Shown: piece after piece, positions 7,828 to 16,385 of the stretch
Position numbering within the stretch: position 1 is the stretch's first letter
How the letters are laid out: every line of letters begins with the position of its first letter
From: Butyriboletus loyo
Lineage: Eukaryota > Basidiomycota > Agaricomycetes > Boletales > Boletaceae
Direction: 5' to 3'
Length of the DNA stretch: 18,795 bases
Assembly: GCA_038093515.1 (NCBI GenBank)
Contig: JBBPSI010000362.1
Location: forward strand, 1 to 18,795
Notes under the pieces: model-generated
Seen by the model: the letters and a program-made list of their open reading frames with translations, nothing else
Told to the model about the DNA's origin: nothing
The model's database searches: none
Position numbers and translations under genes: made by a program

Positions 7828-10800
7828 ATGTCTTTCGCCAACAGATATGCCCTTCTCGCTGAGAAGACCGAGGACAACGTTGTCCATGCCATCGCCGCCA
7901 CCGCCATCACCTGCTCGCGAGCAGTGTGTCACAACCCCTTCCACGTTCATCCTGCCGCGGCAGAAGAAACCTTTACGACTGTCACCCGCCCCGCCACCCG
8001 CTGTTCCCCGCTTTGGAAAGCGCAAGCCATCGGAAGAGCCATGCGTGCCTCTTCCCCCGTCATGCAGTTACGTGCAATCTCCTTCCCCGCCACCCGACAG
8101 ACCCCACTTCAGAAAGCCCTCTCCTTGGGAGCAGCCCGCCGAACTGGCTCCCCTATTGAAAAGGCAAGAGCCATAGGGAGAGCCATGCATGCCTCTTCCT
8201 CCCCCACGCAGATACGCGCCGCCACCACCGCCCCAAGGAAACTCTCCCCCCTCGACAAGGCAAGGGAGATCGGGAAAGCCAGACGCGCTTCGTCCCCACC
8301 AGTACAGGTTCGCGTAACCTCCACACCGAAGAACATTCCATCACCTCTTGCGAGAGCCTGGAACATTGGGAACGCCAGACGCGCCTCTTCCCCGACATCG
8401 CCGCCGTCACAAGTCCGAACCGCCTCCACGTCGGAGCCCTCGGTTAAGGAACTCCTCCAGACCCTGGAGTCGAGAGGTATCAGCAAAGATACAATTCGCC
8501 AACGCCTCGAGAAGGCCTTTGGCAAGAAGAAAGAGGAGCCTGCCAAGACGCTGGCAGAACGTATCGCCCCACGTCCTCTCATCGACAGAGTCTCACCCCG
8601 ATCGCCGATATCTGGGTCGAGCACAGGTAAACCCGAGCCAACAGTGGACTCCGAGGGGTTTACACTCGTACAACGAAGCAAGCCGTTTGTACACCGACGC
8701 CCTCTCGTGAGGAAACCCGCGCTCGCAAGGAAGCCTGCGCCGACGCCAGTACCCGCACAACCACCAAAAGAGACTACTGCCGAACCCAAGGAGGAGATGA
8801 CCCCTGGGGCAGTATTAAAAGAAGCAACGATGACAACCGACGAGTTGATCGCCCTCTGGAGAAAGAAGTCCGGAGGTCCAGATGAAAAGGAGCCGGCCAC
8901 CGAAATTAGGCCGACATTAAGAAGGTCGAAACGAGCGACCTCACCAGCAGATCTACGAAAAGCCTACCAAGCCGCCGCGGTAGCACAGGAGATACTCGGA
9001 AAAAGGATCCGAGAAGAAGAAGACGCGCAGGAGCGCAAGAAAAGGCGACGAGAGGCCAGCAGCAGCAACGAAACCTCCTACGAGGAGGGAACCCTCTACG
9101 CCACGCCCCTGGAGACCCCAGGACCCATGCACATTGACGTGCCCGATCTTATCGCCACCGAGGAAGACGATGAAGATCTACCCCCGATTCCTCCTATCAG
9201 GGCAGCAACCCCTGAAGACGATTTCTATGACGCCCCCGGAACCACGGCCGTCAAGAGAGGAGCAGACAGCGACCTCTCAGTAGAGCGGATGAGCAAGATC
9301 CCCGCTATGGGAGACCACCCGAGTTTCCCCTCCCCCGAGGTTGAGCGGCACCCCGAGACAATTGCCGCATTCACATACTCGACTGGCCAGAAAGCCCAGT
9401 CCATGAGGATCCCGGTTGTGCTATGCGCCAACAAGAACGGGCCAGTATTCGACACTACCGCGCTGGTAGACAGTGGAGCATCAGGATGCTTCGTACACAG
9501 GGATTTTGTCAAGCGAAACCATCTCCCTATTAAACGGTTAACCAAGGAGCTCAAGGCTCAGAACGTCGATGGTTCCCCAAACAAGGGAGGAACCATACGC
9601 TACTCGACAACGATGATCCTCCAGACGGGAGGAACGGAACAACTTCGAGAATTCCTAATTCTCAACGTAGGACAAGAAAACGTTATCCTCGGGCTGCCAT
9701 GGCTTCGCGACGCCAACCCCGACATCGACTGGACAACTGGACGGGTAGCATTCCCAGATCAACCAGCAGAGAGACGCCCCGACGACCCATGGGCGATTAC
9801 CCAACGGTATCTGATCCGGTACCTTGACATGGACCCGGATACGAGGATGGCGCACCTCTGGAAAAAGCGCCTAGACCAGCAGGCAAAACGAACATATGAC
9901 GTTCGAAGGGCAACAGTATCCACGGAGATAGCTGCCAAAGAGGAAAAGCCGAAGAAAACGCTGCCGGCTCAGTACAAAGGTTTCGAAGACGTCTTCGAGA
10001 AGAAAAATCTCGACGAGCTTCCCCCCTCACGGTCATTCGACCATGCGATCGACCTGGACAAGGACTTCCTACCTCGAGTCGCCAAGGCCTACCCTCTCAA
10101 CCCTAAGGAGACGGAGGCATGTAAAGAGTTTGTCGCAGAACATCTCAAGACGGGGAAGATAGTCCCCTCGAAGTCACCACAAGCCGCTCCTTTCTTTTTT
10201 GTAGGAAAGAAAGATGGATCCCTCCGTCCTTGTCAGGACTACAGGCACGTGAACGCGCACACGATTAAAAACGCCTATCCGTTACCTCTCATCGGAGATC
10301 TCGTCGACCGCCTGAAAGGCTCAAAGATCTTCACGAAGATGGACATTCGTTGGGGGTACAACAATGTCCTCATCAAGCCCGGCGATCGCTGGAAGGCCGC
10401 GTTCATCACGCCGCAAGGGCTCTTCGAGCCAACAGTTATGTTCTTTGGGCTTTGCAACTCACCGGCGACGTTCCAAGCCCTCATGGATCACACCTTCGGA
10501 GACATGATAGCTGAAGGCTGGCTCGTCATTTATATGGATGACATACTGATACACTCCGAAGAAGCTGGAGTACACGAAGAAAGGACACGCCGCGTCCTAC
10601 AGAGACTACGAGAGCATAAGCTCTTCCTGAAGCTGGAGAAATGCTTCTTCGACACGGATGAAGTCGAATACCTCGGAATGGTGATCCGAGCAGGCTGCGT
10701 CCAGATGGACCCCACGAAACTCAAGGCGATCCAAGAATGGAAGTCGCCCACCTCCGTTAAAGCCGTTCGATCGTTCATCGGCTTCTGTAACTTCTATCGC

Positions 10801-12906
10801 CGCTTCATAAGCAACTTCTCGGCGATATCACGGCCTCTTCACGATTTGACGAAGAAGAGCACGAAATGGGAATGGACCCCTGAACACGAAAACGCTTTCC
10901 TGAAGATCAAGGAGATCTTCCTGCAGCAACCTGTCCTGGCGATGCCGGATACCACTAAGGAGTTTAAAGTCATGACGGACGCCTCTCTCACAGCGACGGG
11001 AGCGGTACTCATGCAAAATGACGGCAACGGCGACCTTCACCCGTGTGCCTATCTCTCCAAGACGCTCTCCCCGGCAGAGCGCAACTACGACATCTATGAC
11101 AGGGAACTATTGGCTGTCATCCACGCCCTAGAAGAGTGGCGTCACTACCTCAGGGGGACTGGTCATCCCGTAACGATATTAACCGACCACAAGAATCTGA
11201 CGTACTTCCATCAGCCGAACAAGCTGTCACGACGACAGGCTAGGTGGATGATGTATTTGCAAGATTACGACATCAAGTTCCACCATCTCCCCGGAACCGC
11301 AATGGGCCCCGCAGACGCCCTCTCTCGCCGAGACGAAGTTGATACCTCGGCCGACAATCAGGAAGTCGTCTTACTCCCTGATTCAGTATTCGTTAAAGCG
11401 CTCGACACCGCGCTCGCAGAGAAAATGGTCGTGTCTACCGAGAACGACCCGCTTGTACAGAAGGCCTTGTCGGCCATGTACGAAGCCTCCCCCATATTCC
11501 CTCATTCAGCCCCCCATGATTGGCTGTTCGAAAACGACAAGCTGTACTACAAGGGACGCCTCTATGTGCCAGAGGAAGCGCGTCATCCCCTTGTAAAGGA
11601 ACTCCACGAGGGCCCCGCCGGCGGCCATGGAGGAATATTCAGGACGCAGAACTCAGTCCAGCGGGACTACTGGTGGCCCGGAATGGGCTCGTTTATCAGG
11701 AAATTCGTTACAGGTTGCGCAGTTTGCCAGGCAAACAAGGTTAATACGCACCCGACAGTACCCGGGCTTACCCCACTATCCAGCACCGCCACACGGCCGT
11801 TTCAACAAGTATCCGTTGATCTGATCACGGATCTCCCGGAGTCTATGGGATTTGATTCGGTAATGGTCGTGGTAGACCATGGCCTTACGAAGGGGGTAAT
11901 TTTCATACCTTGCAACAAGACGATCGACGCAGCAGGCGTCGCGCAACTCTTTTTCGATAAAGTGTTCACCAGATTCGGTCTGCACGACCGATGCATCTCG
12001 GACCGCGGTCCACAATTCGCCTCAGCCTTCGCACGGGAATTAGCAAGGCTGCTAAAGTACGACCTCGCCCTCTCCTCAGCATACCACCCCCAGACGGACG
12101 GCGAGACAGAAAGGGTCAACCAGGAGCTGGAGACCTACCTCCGCATCTTTTGCGATGGACGCCCTGACAGATGGGCCAGCATACTCCCCATGGCGGAGTT
12201 TTCTCATAATTCGACCACTCACTCGGTGACTGGCAAGACGCCGTTCTCGCTTATGATCGGCTATGAACCACGCGCGTACCCGGCGTTAGGACGGACATTC
12301 CTACCGGCATTGGAAGCAAGGCTCTCGGACTTAGCCGCAAGTCGAGAAGAAGCCTCGGAAGCACATGACAAGGCACGGCGCCTCATGAAAGAGCGGATTA
12401 CGACAAAGTTTAAACCTTGGAAGGTTGGAGATAAAGTATGGCTAGAAGGCCGCAACCTCCGTCTCAGGTACCAATCGCGCAAGCTTGCGCCAAAACGGGA
12501 AGGCCCCTTTGAGGTGGCCCAAGTGATATCCCCAGTCGCATTTCGCCTGCGACTCCCGCCCACCTGGAAGATACACGACGTCTTCCACGCTTCTCTCCTG
12601 TCGTCTTACAGAGAGACCCCCGAGCACGGCCCCAACTACACGAACCCGCCCCCAGACACCATAGAAGGCGAAGAAGAGTACGAAGTTGAAAAGATCCTCT
12701 CTCACAGAGGCACCAGAAATCGGAGACAATACTTGGTCTCCTGGAAAGGATACTCTTCCGCCGAAAACACCTGGGAACCAGAAGGGAATTTAGACAATTC
12801 CATGCCGTTGCTGCGAGCATACAAGGCTCGCCACCAGAAGGACTTCCCCGCGTCCACCCGCTCCCTTATCATTGTCGCCGCCACTTCCGCCGCCGCTGCT
12901 GTCTAG
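7828..12906 (+). CDS. Element B polyprotein: unknown basic N-terminus, protease, RT, RNase H, integrase, chromodomain
   Basis: The first ATG (7828) follows a short leader and gives 1692 residues with no stop. Residues 1-500 are not a recognisable Gag. They hold five copies of an SPL-KA--IG-ARRASS motif (60-190), a short helical stretch (VKELLQTLESRGISKDTIRQ), Pro/Lys-rich linker and a KKRRRE nuclear-localisation-like cluster, and no zinc knuckle. Then come aspartic protease (VDSGASG, Asp548), RT (YMDD, 902-905), RNase H (MTDAS, Asp1051), the integrase H2C2 finger (His1260 to CAVCQANK) and integrase core with Asp1331, Asp1392 and Glu1428 (D,D35E). A GPFEV module lies near 1561 and a chromodomain at about 1617-1668. 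All catalytic residues seem intact. How the element packages its RNA without Gag is unclear; Gag from an A-like element in trans is one option. Confidence 0.95.
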   Translation: MSFANRYALLAEKTEDNVVHAIAATAITCSRAVCHNPFHVHPAAAEETFTTVTRPATRCSPLWKAQAIGRAMRASSPVMQLRAISFPATRQTPLQKALSLGAARRTGSPIEKARAIGRAMHASSSPTQIRAATTAPRKLSPLDKAREIGKARRASSPPVQVRVTSTPKNIPSPLARAWNIGNARRASSPTSPPSQVRTASTSEPSVKELLQTLESRGISKDTIRQRLEKAFGKKKEEPAKTLAERIAPRPLIDRVSPRSPISGSSTGKPEPTVDSEGFTLVQRSKPFVHRRPLVRKPALARKPAPTPVPAQPPKETTAEPKEEMTPGAVLKEATMTTDELIALWRKKSGGPDEKEPATEIRPTLRRSKRATSPADLRKAYQAAAVAQEILGKRIREEEDAQERKKRRREASSSNETSYEEGTLYATPLETPGPMHIDVPDLIATEEDDEDLPPIPPIRAATPEDDFYDAPGTTAVKRGADSDLSVERMSKIPAMGDHPSFPSPEVERHPETIAAFTYSTGQKAQSMRIPVVLCANKNGPVFDTTALVDSGASGCFVHRDFVKRNHLPIKRLTKELKAQNVDGSPNKGGTIRYSTTMILQTGGTEQLREFLILNVGQENVILGLPWLRDANPDIDWTTGRVAFPDQPAERRPDDPWAITQRYLIRYLDMDPDTRMAHLWKKRLDQQAKRTYDVRRATVSTEIAAKEEKPKKTLPAQYKGFEDVFEKKNLDELPPSRSFDHAIDLDKDFLPRVAKAYPLNPKETEACKEFVAEHLKTGKIVPSKSPQAAPFFFVGKKDGSLRPCQDYRHVNAHTIKNAYPLPLIGDLVDRLKGSKIFTKMDIRWGYNNVLIKPGDRWKAAFITPQGLFEPTVMFFGLCNSPATFQALMDHTFGDMIAEGWLVIYMDDILIHSEEAGVHEERTRRVLQRLREHKLFLKLEKCFFDTDEVEYLGMVIRAGCVQMDPTKLKAIQEWKSPTSVKAVRSFIGFCNFYRRFISNFSAISRPLHDLTKKSTKWEWTPEHENAFLKIKEIFLQQPVLAMPDTTKEFKVMTDASLTATGAVLMQNDGNGDLHPCAYLSKTLSPAERNYDIYDRELLAVIHALEEWRHYLRGTGHPVTILTDHKNLTYFHQPNKLSRRQARWMMYLQDYDIKFHHLPGTAMGPADALSRRDEVDTSADNQEVVLLPDSVFVKALDTALAEKMVVSTENDPLVQKALSAMYEASPIFPHSAPHDWLFENDKLYYKGRLYVPEEARHPLVKELHEGPAGGHGGIFRTQNSVQRDYWWPGMGSFIRKFVTGCAVCQANKVNTHPTVPGLTPLSSTATRPFQQVSVDLITDLPESMGFDSVMVVVDHGLTKGVIFIPCNKTIDAAGVAQLFFDKVFTRFGLHDRCISDRGPQFASAFARELARLLKYDLALSSAYHPQTDGETERVNQELETYLRIFCDGRPDRWASILPMAEFSHNSTTHSVTGKTPFSLMIGYEPRAYPALGRTFLPALEARLSDLAASREEASEAHDKARRLMKERITTKFKPWKVGDKVWLEGRNLRLRYQSRKLAPKREGPFEVAQVISPVAFRLRLPPTWKIHDVFHASLLSSYRETPEHGPNYTNPPPDTIEGEEEYEVEKILSHRGTRNRRQYLVSWKGYSSAENTWEPEGNLDNSMPLLRAYKARHQKDFPASTRSLIIVAATSAAAAV
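8005..8430 (+). repeat. In-frame 16/32-residue repeats in the N-terminus of element B's polyprotein
   Basis: Cores start at residues 60, 92, 108, 140 and 172, with steps of 32, 16, 32 and 32. Each reads (S/T)P-[LI]-x-[KR]-A-x-x-[IL]-G-x-A-R/M-R/H. Four copies go on to ASS, followed by a Q-[LIV]-R motif. The DNA is much less repetitive than the protein, so the pattern has been kept at protein level or is old. The motif is basic and Ser/Pro-rich. I do not recognise the family. Confidence 0.8.
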
Positions 12907-12939
12907 AGTTTGATCGAACCAGGAGTTTCGATCTTGTAC

Positions 12940-12948
12940 GGGGGGTAA
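12940..12948 (+). other. Polypurine tract of element B
   Basis: A run of six G followed by TAA ends directly at the 3' LTR. Element A has the same ending (GGGGGGTAA then TGTTAC). In Ty3/gypsy elements this tract primes plus-strand synthesis. Only 42 bp separate the Pol stop from the LTR, so B has no 3' ORF. Confidence 0.65.
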
Positions 12949-13765
12949 TGTTACAGTTTTACCCCTAAGCGTACCCCGCCACTCGTTTTCCCACGCTTAC
13001 GCGTCCCCGCCGCCCCCGCCGCCTCGCGATGCCGCCCATCGCCCGCTCCCCAGTCGCCTAGTGGACGTTATCCACTTCCCCGGTTGCTCCTGCGAGTCTC
13101 TGTGCCATTGCACGAGATAGCCCCTGTCTTCTCGCCCCGTCGGGCCGGACCTTCAGCTGAGCTGTCGCGTCCCTCTTTATTTGACCAATGACATTTCTTA
13201 CATCACGTGACTAGCACGTGACTAGATTACGACGCGTCAGTACCTTCGCGTCGAGACCCGTATCCAAGGGCTCCGCCGTTCGCGCACCCTTCGCCCTGTG
13301 GGGCTCGCCTCATGGACATCGTCGCTTCGACTTCAGCTCTTCCTATTCGCTGACGATGTCGCCATCTTACTCGGAGCATAGCTCCCTCGTTACCGGCACT
13401 TTGCCGCTTCTTACTTTCGCCGCTATGACTCGGACGGACTCATAGCCCTTTACCCTCGCTGCCACGCACAGCTCGGTCTGTGCACGATACCCCTCAGTAT
13501 ATAAGATCGTACTTAGAGTAGTACGAGTTCTTTAGCTAATTCTACGCATCTACCAAGTGCCTAGCAATCTAGCTTATACCCCATCTGCCGATAGAGCCGA
13601 TAAGCTCAAGCTCGATCTCGTCTGGTCTCCGCCATACGACATCTCGCCGACACTTGCTCTGCAGAAGCCCGATAGCGTCGTCTACGCGAGTCGGCCATCT
13701 TCCCGATTAGGCTCGAGCCCCTATTCAAGTGCTCGCTGCTAGTTGTTTCGCACTCCAGCGTAACA
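12949..13765 (+). repeat. 3' LTR of element B
   Basis: 817 bp. It keeps the TATA box, E-box pair and self-primer sequence of the 5' copy. Differences from the 5' LTR are scattered, with clusters around positions 13185-13200, 13305-13375 and 13547-13556, and at least two single-base indels. Confidence 0.95.
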
Positions 13766-13881
13766 CCCCTAGGGAGCGGCAGTTTCACCTTCACTCCGCC
13801 GACTGCATCGGCTACCTCTGTCCCATGGCTCGCGGCCCCAATCCAGTGCCTTGCCCTCCCCCGGCAAGATCTCCTTCGCCT
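13766..13881. other. Unexplained 116-bp segment between element B and resumed A sequence
   Basis: If B used GTACC (6907-6911) as target, A should resume with GTACC directly after the 3' LTR. GTACC instead appears at 13882-13886, in the same local context (TCGCCTGTACCTGTT) as at the left junction. The 116 bp before it have no clear counterpart in the left flank. The stretch could be A sequence shifted by deletion, a captured filler, or a diverged duplication. Confidence 0.45.
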
Positions 13882-13886
13882 GTACC

Positions 13887-14606
13887 TGTTCCAGCGCCAT
13901 CCACTCGAGAGTCGCCTGCAACCACACTGGTAGCAGACTCGTCTCGCGAAATGACTGGAGAATCCCTGGAGTCCTTTCAGACCGATGTCGACAAGCCCCA
14001 GGTCGCTCGTCGACACTCCCCCTTACCGCCTTGTACAGTGTGTCGCCAACCTCACCAGGCGTTACTCCAGGCCAGAGCCATCCCTGGGTCAGAGTCACTC
14101 TCACCGCCGCAGGACGCAGAATTGCCAACCGAGCCTTCCGCTCCGTCACCCCCCAACCGTCTACTCGGCGAGGAACCCCCTCAATCCAACTCATTCCCCG
14201 TGCCACTACCCCTGCCGCCGCAGCTGGTAGCTCTAATGACTCTTCCTACGGACCCCCGCCCCCCTACCTCGCTGGTTGGGGCACTCGTGATTCCCCTATC
14301 GTCGTCGACGATCGATCCCCTGGTCCCAGCCCAGGCCTTACTCGACCTCGCCTCGTCCGCCCGCAACTCTGCTTCGAGTGCGGGACCGTCGGCCACTTCC
14401 GCAGGGAATGCCCCAACTATACCTGCCCATTCTGCCGCCGCATTGCCCCTGGTCATATACAGGAGTTTTGCCCAGAGCGTGTCTGCAGTCTATGTGGTGC
14501 CATTGGCCACATCATCGCCAACTGCACATTCCGGGATGACACATGGGCAGAGTTACCTGCCGACGATCCTTACGACTATGACTTCAACGAGGGAGCGTCT
14601 CAATGA
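13887..14606 (+). pseudogene. Element A accessory 3' ORF, right part: three zinc knuckles
   Basis: In the same frame as the left part, a Ser/Pro/Thr-rich region (with YLAGWGTRDSPIVVDD) leads to three knuckles. CFECGTVGHFRREC (14370-14411) and CSLCGAIGHIIANC (14484-14525) are canonical C-X2-C-X4-H-X4-C. The middle one (14424-14471) is C-X2-C-X6-H-X4-C. An acidic tail (DDPYDYDFNEG) ends at TGA 14604, about 40 bp before the polypurine tract. Such knuckles bind nucleic acid, normally as part of Gag nucleocapsid. Here they lie after Pol. The frame is open back through 13851, but a second open frame over 13766-14240 also looks fairly protein-like, so a frameshift in the linker is possible. Confidence 0.72.
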
Positions 14607-14644
14607 AGGGAGTTTTCAAGTTGTGGAGTTGGAGTTTCCACCAT

Positions 14645-14657
14645 GGAAGGGGGGTAA
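14645..14657 (+). other. Polypurine tract of element A
   Basis: GGAAGGGGGGTAA abuts the 3' LTR and matches the end of B's tract. It is the expected plus-strand primer site. Confidence 0.7.
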
Positions 14658-15084
14658 TGTTACGGTAGTGGTATACTTTTTCCATCCACTACCACTTGGA
14701 CTACTTCATTCGCCTAGCCTTTCGCTAGTGCCCTTTGAGCGGTACGAACCGCTTTAGCTTAGTCATCATTTCTTGCGCACGGACGCGCTTTCTTTCGTAC
14801 TCCAGAACTCTCTGGAATATTCCTTCCTCATTTGTAGTTTCCTTCTCGCGACTCGATTAGGAACCTGGTCTGTGCGCAGACCCCCAGTAGTATAAAGACC
14901 CGGTCTTTACACCCTGTACAGTATCTAGTTCTACACAGTCACCTGCTAGCAATTAGTTTCACTCCAGACTCTTAGTGTGCGCACTAAGACATAGTCTGAG
15001 ACCCAGCTCAGAATCGTCTCCCGAGTCTCGAGGCCACTCCAGAGTGCCTCCTCGCTGTTCTAGTTGTTAGCGCCCAGCGTAACA
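14658..15084 (+). repeat. 3' LTR of element A
   Basis: 427 bp, the same length as the 5' copy, with five transitions between them. The primer block ATCTAGTTCT and the TATA box are identical in both. It is followed by CAATC, the second copy of the target duplication. Confidence 0.95.
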
Positions 15085-15606
15085 CAATCCCCTCCTCTGC
15101 CTCATGACCATTCCAACAGATCTCCTGTGATCTCATAACCGATCTCCCTCCAACAGCTGATGGCTTTGATACCCTATTGGTCGTGGTCAACCATGGGCTT
15201 ACTAAGGGGGTAATTCTATGCCCTACCAAGAAAACTGTGAACTCCTCGGGAATTGCCTCCCTCTTTTTATTGAAAGTATACACCAGATTCAGATTATATG
15301 ACAAGATAATCTCCAACAGAGGTTCCCAATTTGCCTCTGCTTTCACAAAAGAACTTGGAAAACTCCTAGGGTACAACCTCTCCCTCTCGACAGCATACCA
15401 CCCTCAGACAGACAGAGAAACAGAGAGAGTCAACCAGGAAGTTGAAATGTACCTTCACATCTTTTGTGGAAATAACCTGTTCACCTGGGCAGATAACATC
15501 ACCCATGCCAAATTTACACACAATTACCACCCTCACTTGGTCATAGGGAAATCTCCATTCTTCTTGATGATGGGATATGAACCCCATCCTTTTCCCACCA
15601 TCATCT
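15085..15606 (+). pseudogene. Element C pol, middle part: integrase core
   Basis: After the CAATC repeat the frame from 1128 resumes in phase at 15090 and reads integrase core. The first catalytic Asp is in CDLITDLP, and LLVVVNHGLTKGVI and YHPQTDRETERVNQE follow with the Glu kept. The second catalytic Asp is Asn (ISNRGSQF instead of ISDRG). A TGA at 15105 stands where B has arginine. The solo LTR cuts the frame at 15606. Confidence 0.92.
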
Positions 15607-16102
15607 TGTTATGAGACAATGGGAGTTATCAAGTGGCACACGGGGTTCCACAACTGTTGCAGTTATACACAATAACTGGCGATGGTAATGAGGATAGCTC
15701 AAGCCTTAATCTCTCAACTGTTGCCAGCGAATAAGACAAGTGGTTAAAGCTAGGGAATCCTAGCCCAAACCACAAGCCTTTATATATTACAAGAGAATGC
15801 GCACAGACCAAGCAGTGCGTGAGACTAATTACTATACATGTACATACGAGAAGAAGCCAGGGTCGATGGAGATTAAATAGAAGTCGACGGCGATCAAAAA
15901 GAATAGAAGCAAACAGAGATTAAATACATGAGGCGTGACATCATAGAGTCTGGGCCAGTCTGGACCATGATGTCATATGCTTAGTCAGCCTATGGTCACA
16001 TGTATTATCCCACGATCACGTGCACTGAGTCACGTGACCTTTGAAAGAGAAATATGACAAAGTCCGAATGCAAAGTCTGTTATAAGAGATACAATTATAA
16101 CA
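15607..16102 (-). repeat. Solo LTR of a fourth element (D), 496 bp
   Basis: TGTTAT...ATAACA ends form a perfect inverted repeat, and CATCT flanks both sides (15602-15606, 16103-16107). Removing it rejoins C's frame. There is no internal coding sequence, so it is the product of LTR-LTR recombination. Orientation is minus by similarity: on that strand GGTCTGTGCGCA (complement of 15798-15809) is followed by a TATATAAAGG box, as in LTRs A and B. Two CACGTG boxes lie at 16017-16022 and 16031-16036. It is AT-richer than LTRs A and B. Confidence 0.93.
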
Positions 16103-16107
16103 CATCT

Positions 16108-16385
16108 CTGAAATGAACCTTCTAGCTGTTGAAGAACATTTGAAACAACTCACAGCAGCACAAAATGAAGCACTAGCAGCCCATGCCCTTGCCCAGCAGA
16201 CAATGAAATCTTGAAACACATGCTCCTTCTCTCCCTTCTCAAAAGGTGACAAAGTTTGGCTAGAAGCAAGAAACCTCCATCGACAGATTGAGAATCCAAA
16301 ATTCACCCCAAAGAGAGAAGGCCCCTTCATTATCAATGTAACACTGAACCACTTCCATGCCCTAGTTATCCGGCGATGTATCTAA
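16108..16385 (+). pseudogene. Element C pol, right part: integrase C-terminus
   Basis: The frame continues in phase from 15606 and reads the integrase tail: a helical segment (LKQLTAAQNEALAAHALAQQ), GDKVWLEARNL and KREGPF, with a TGA at 16212. Recognisable similarity ends near 16338, before any chromodomain; the frame closes at TAA 16383. C is therefore 3'-truncated here, with no LTR visible. Confidence 0.85.

Larger units (their letters stand above)
6912..13765 (+). mobile_element. Element B: Ty3/gypsy chromovirus with intact 1692-codon ORF and no recognisable Gag
   Basis: LTRs of 820 and 817 bp (6912-7731, 12949-13765) start TGTTAC and end GTAACA. The internal part holds a short leader, one long ORF, a G-run and the 3' LTR. 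The Pol half is closely related to A's, but the LTR and the N-terminal 500 residues are not. The left flank is GTACC and the right flank CCCCT, so there is no target duplication. By hand alignment the LTRs differ at about 30 sites including small indels, more than A's LTRs although B lies inside A. The reading frame is nevertheless fully open. Confidence 0.93.
1129..15084 (+). mobile_element. Element A: Ty3/gypsy chromovirus, complete outer structure, coding region broken
   Basis: Two 427-bp LTRs (1129-1555, 14658-15084) begin TGTTAC, end GTAACA and are flanked by the duplication CAATC. Once B is removed, the internal order is leader, Gag, protease, RT, RNase H, integrase, chromodomain, an extra zinc-knuckle ORF, polypurine tract, 3' LTR. 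The LTRs differ at only 5 positions, all transitions, so this insertion is fairly young. The internal region nonetheless carries several nonsense codons, a frameshift, an inverted LTR fragment and the nested element B. It cannot encode its own complete Pol. Confidence 0.93.

Noticed and set aside
8109..8900. 263-codon minus-strand frame opposite B's N-terminus
   Set aside because: It is a shadow of the real + strand frame in GC-rich repeat-bearing DNA, with no domain seen.
6663..14606. Envelope-like gene as an explanation for the ORF after Pol in A
   Set aside because: No signal peptide or membrane segment fits the frame with the zinc knuckles; nucleic-acid binding is the better reading.
13766..14757. 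Long alternative frame over the right flank of B running into the 3' LTR of A
   Set aside because: It runs into the LTR and lacks the zinc knuckles. Part of it (13766-14240) looks protein-like, so it is mentioned as a possible frameshift, not called.
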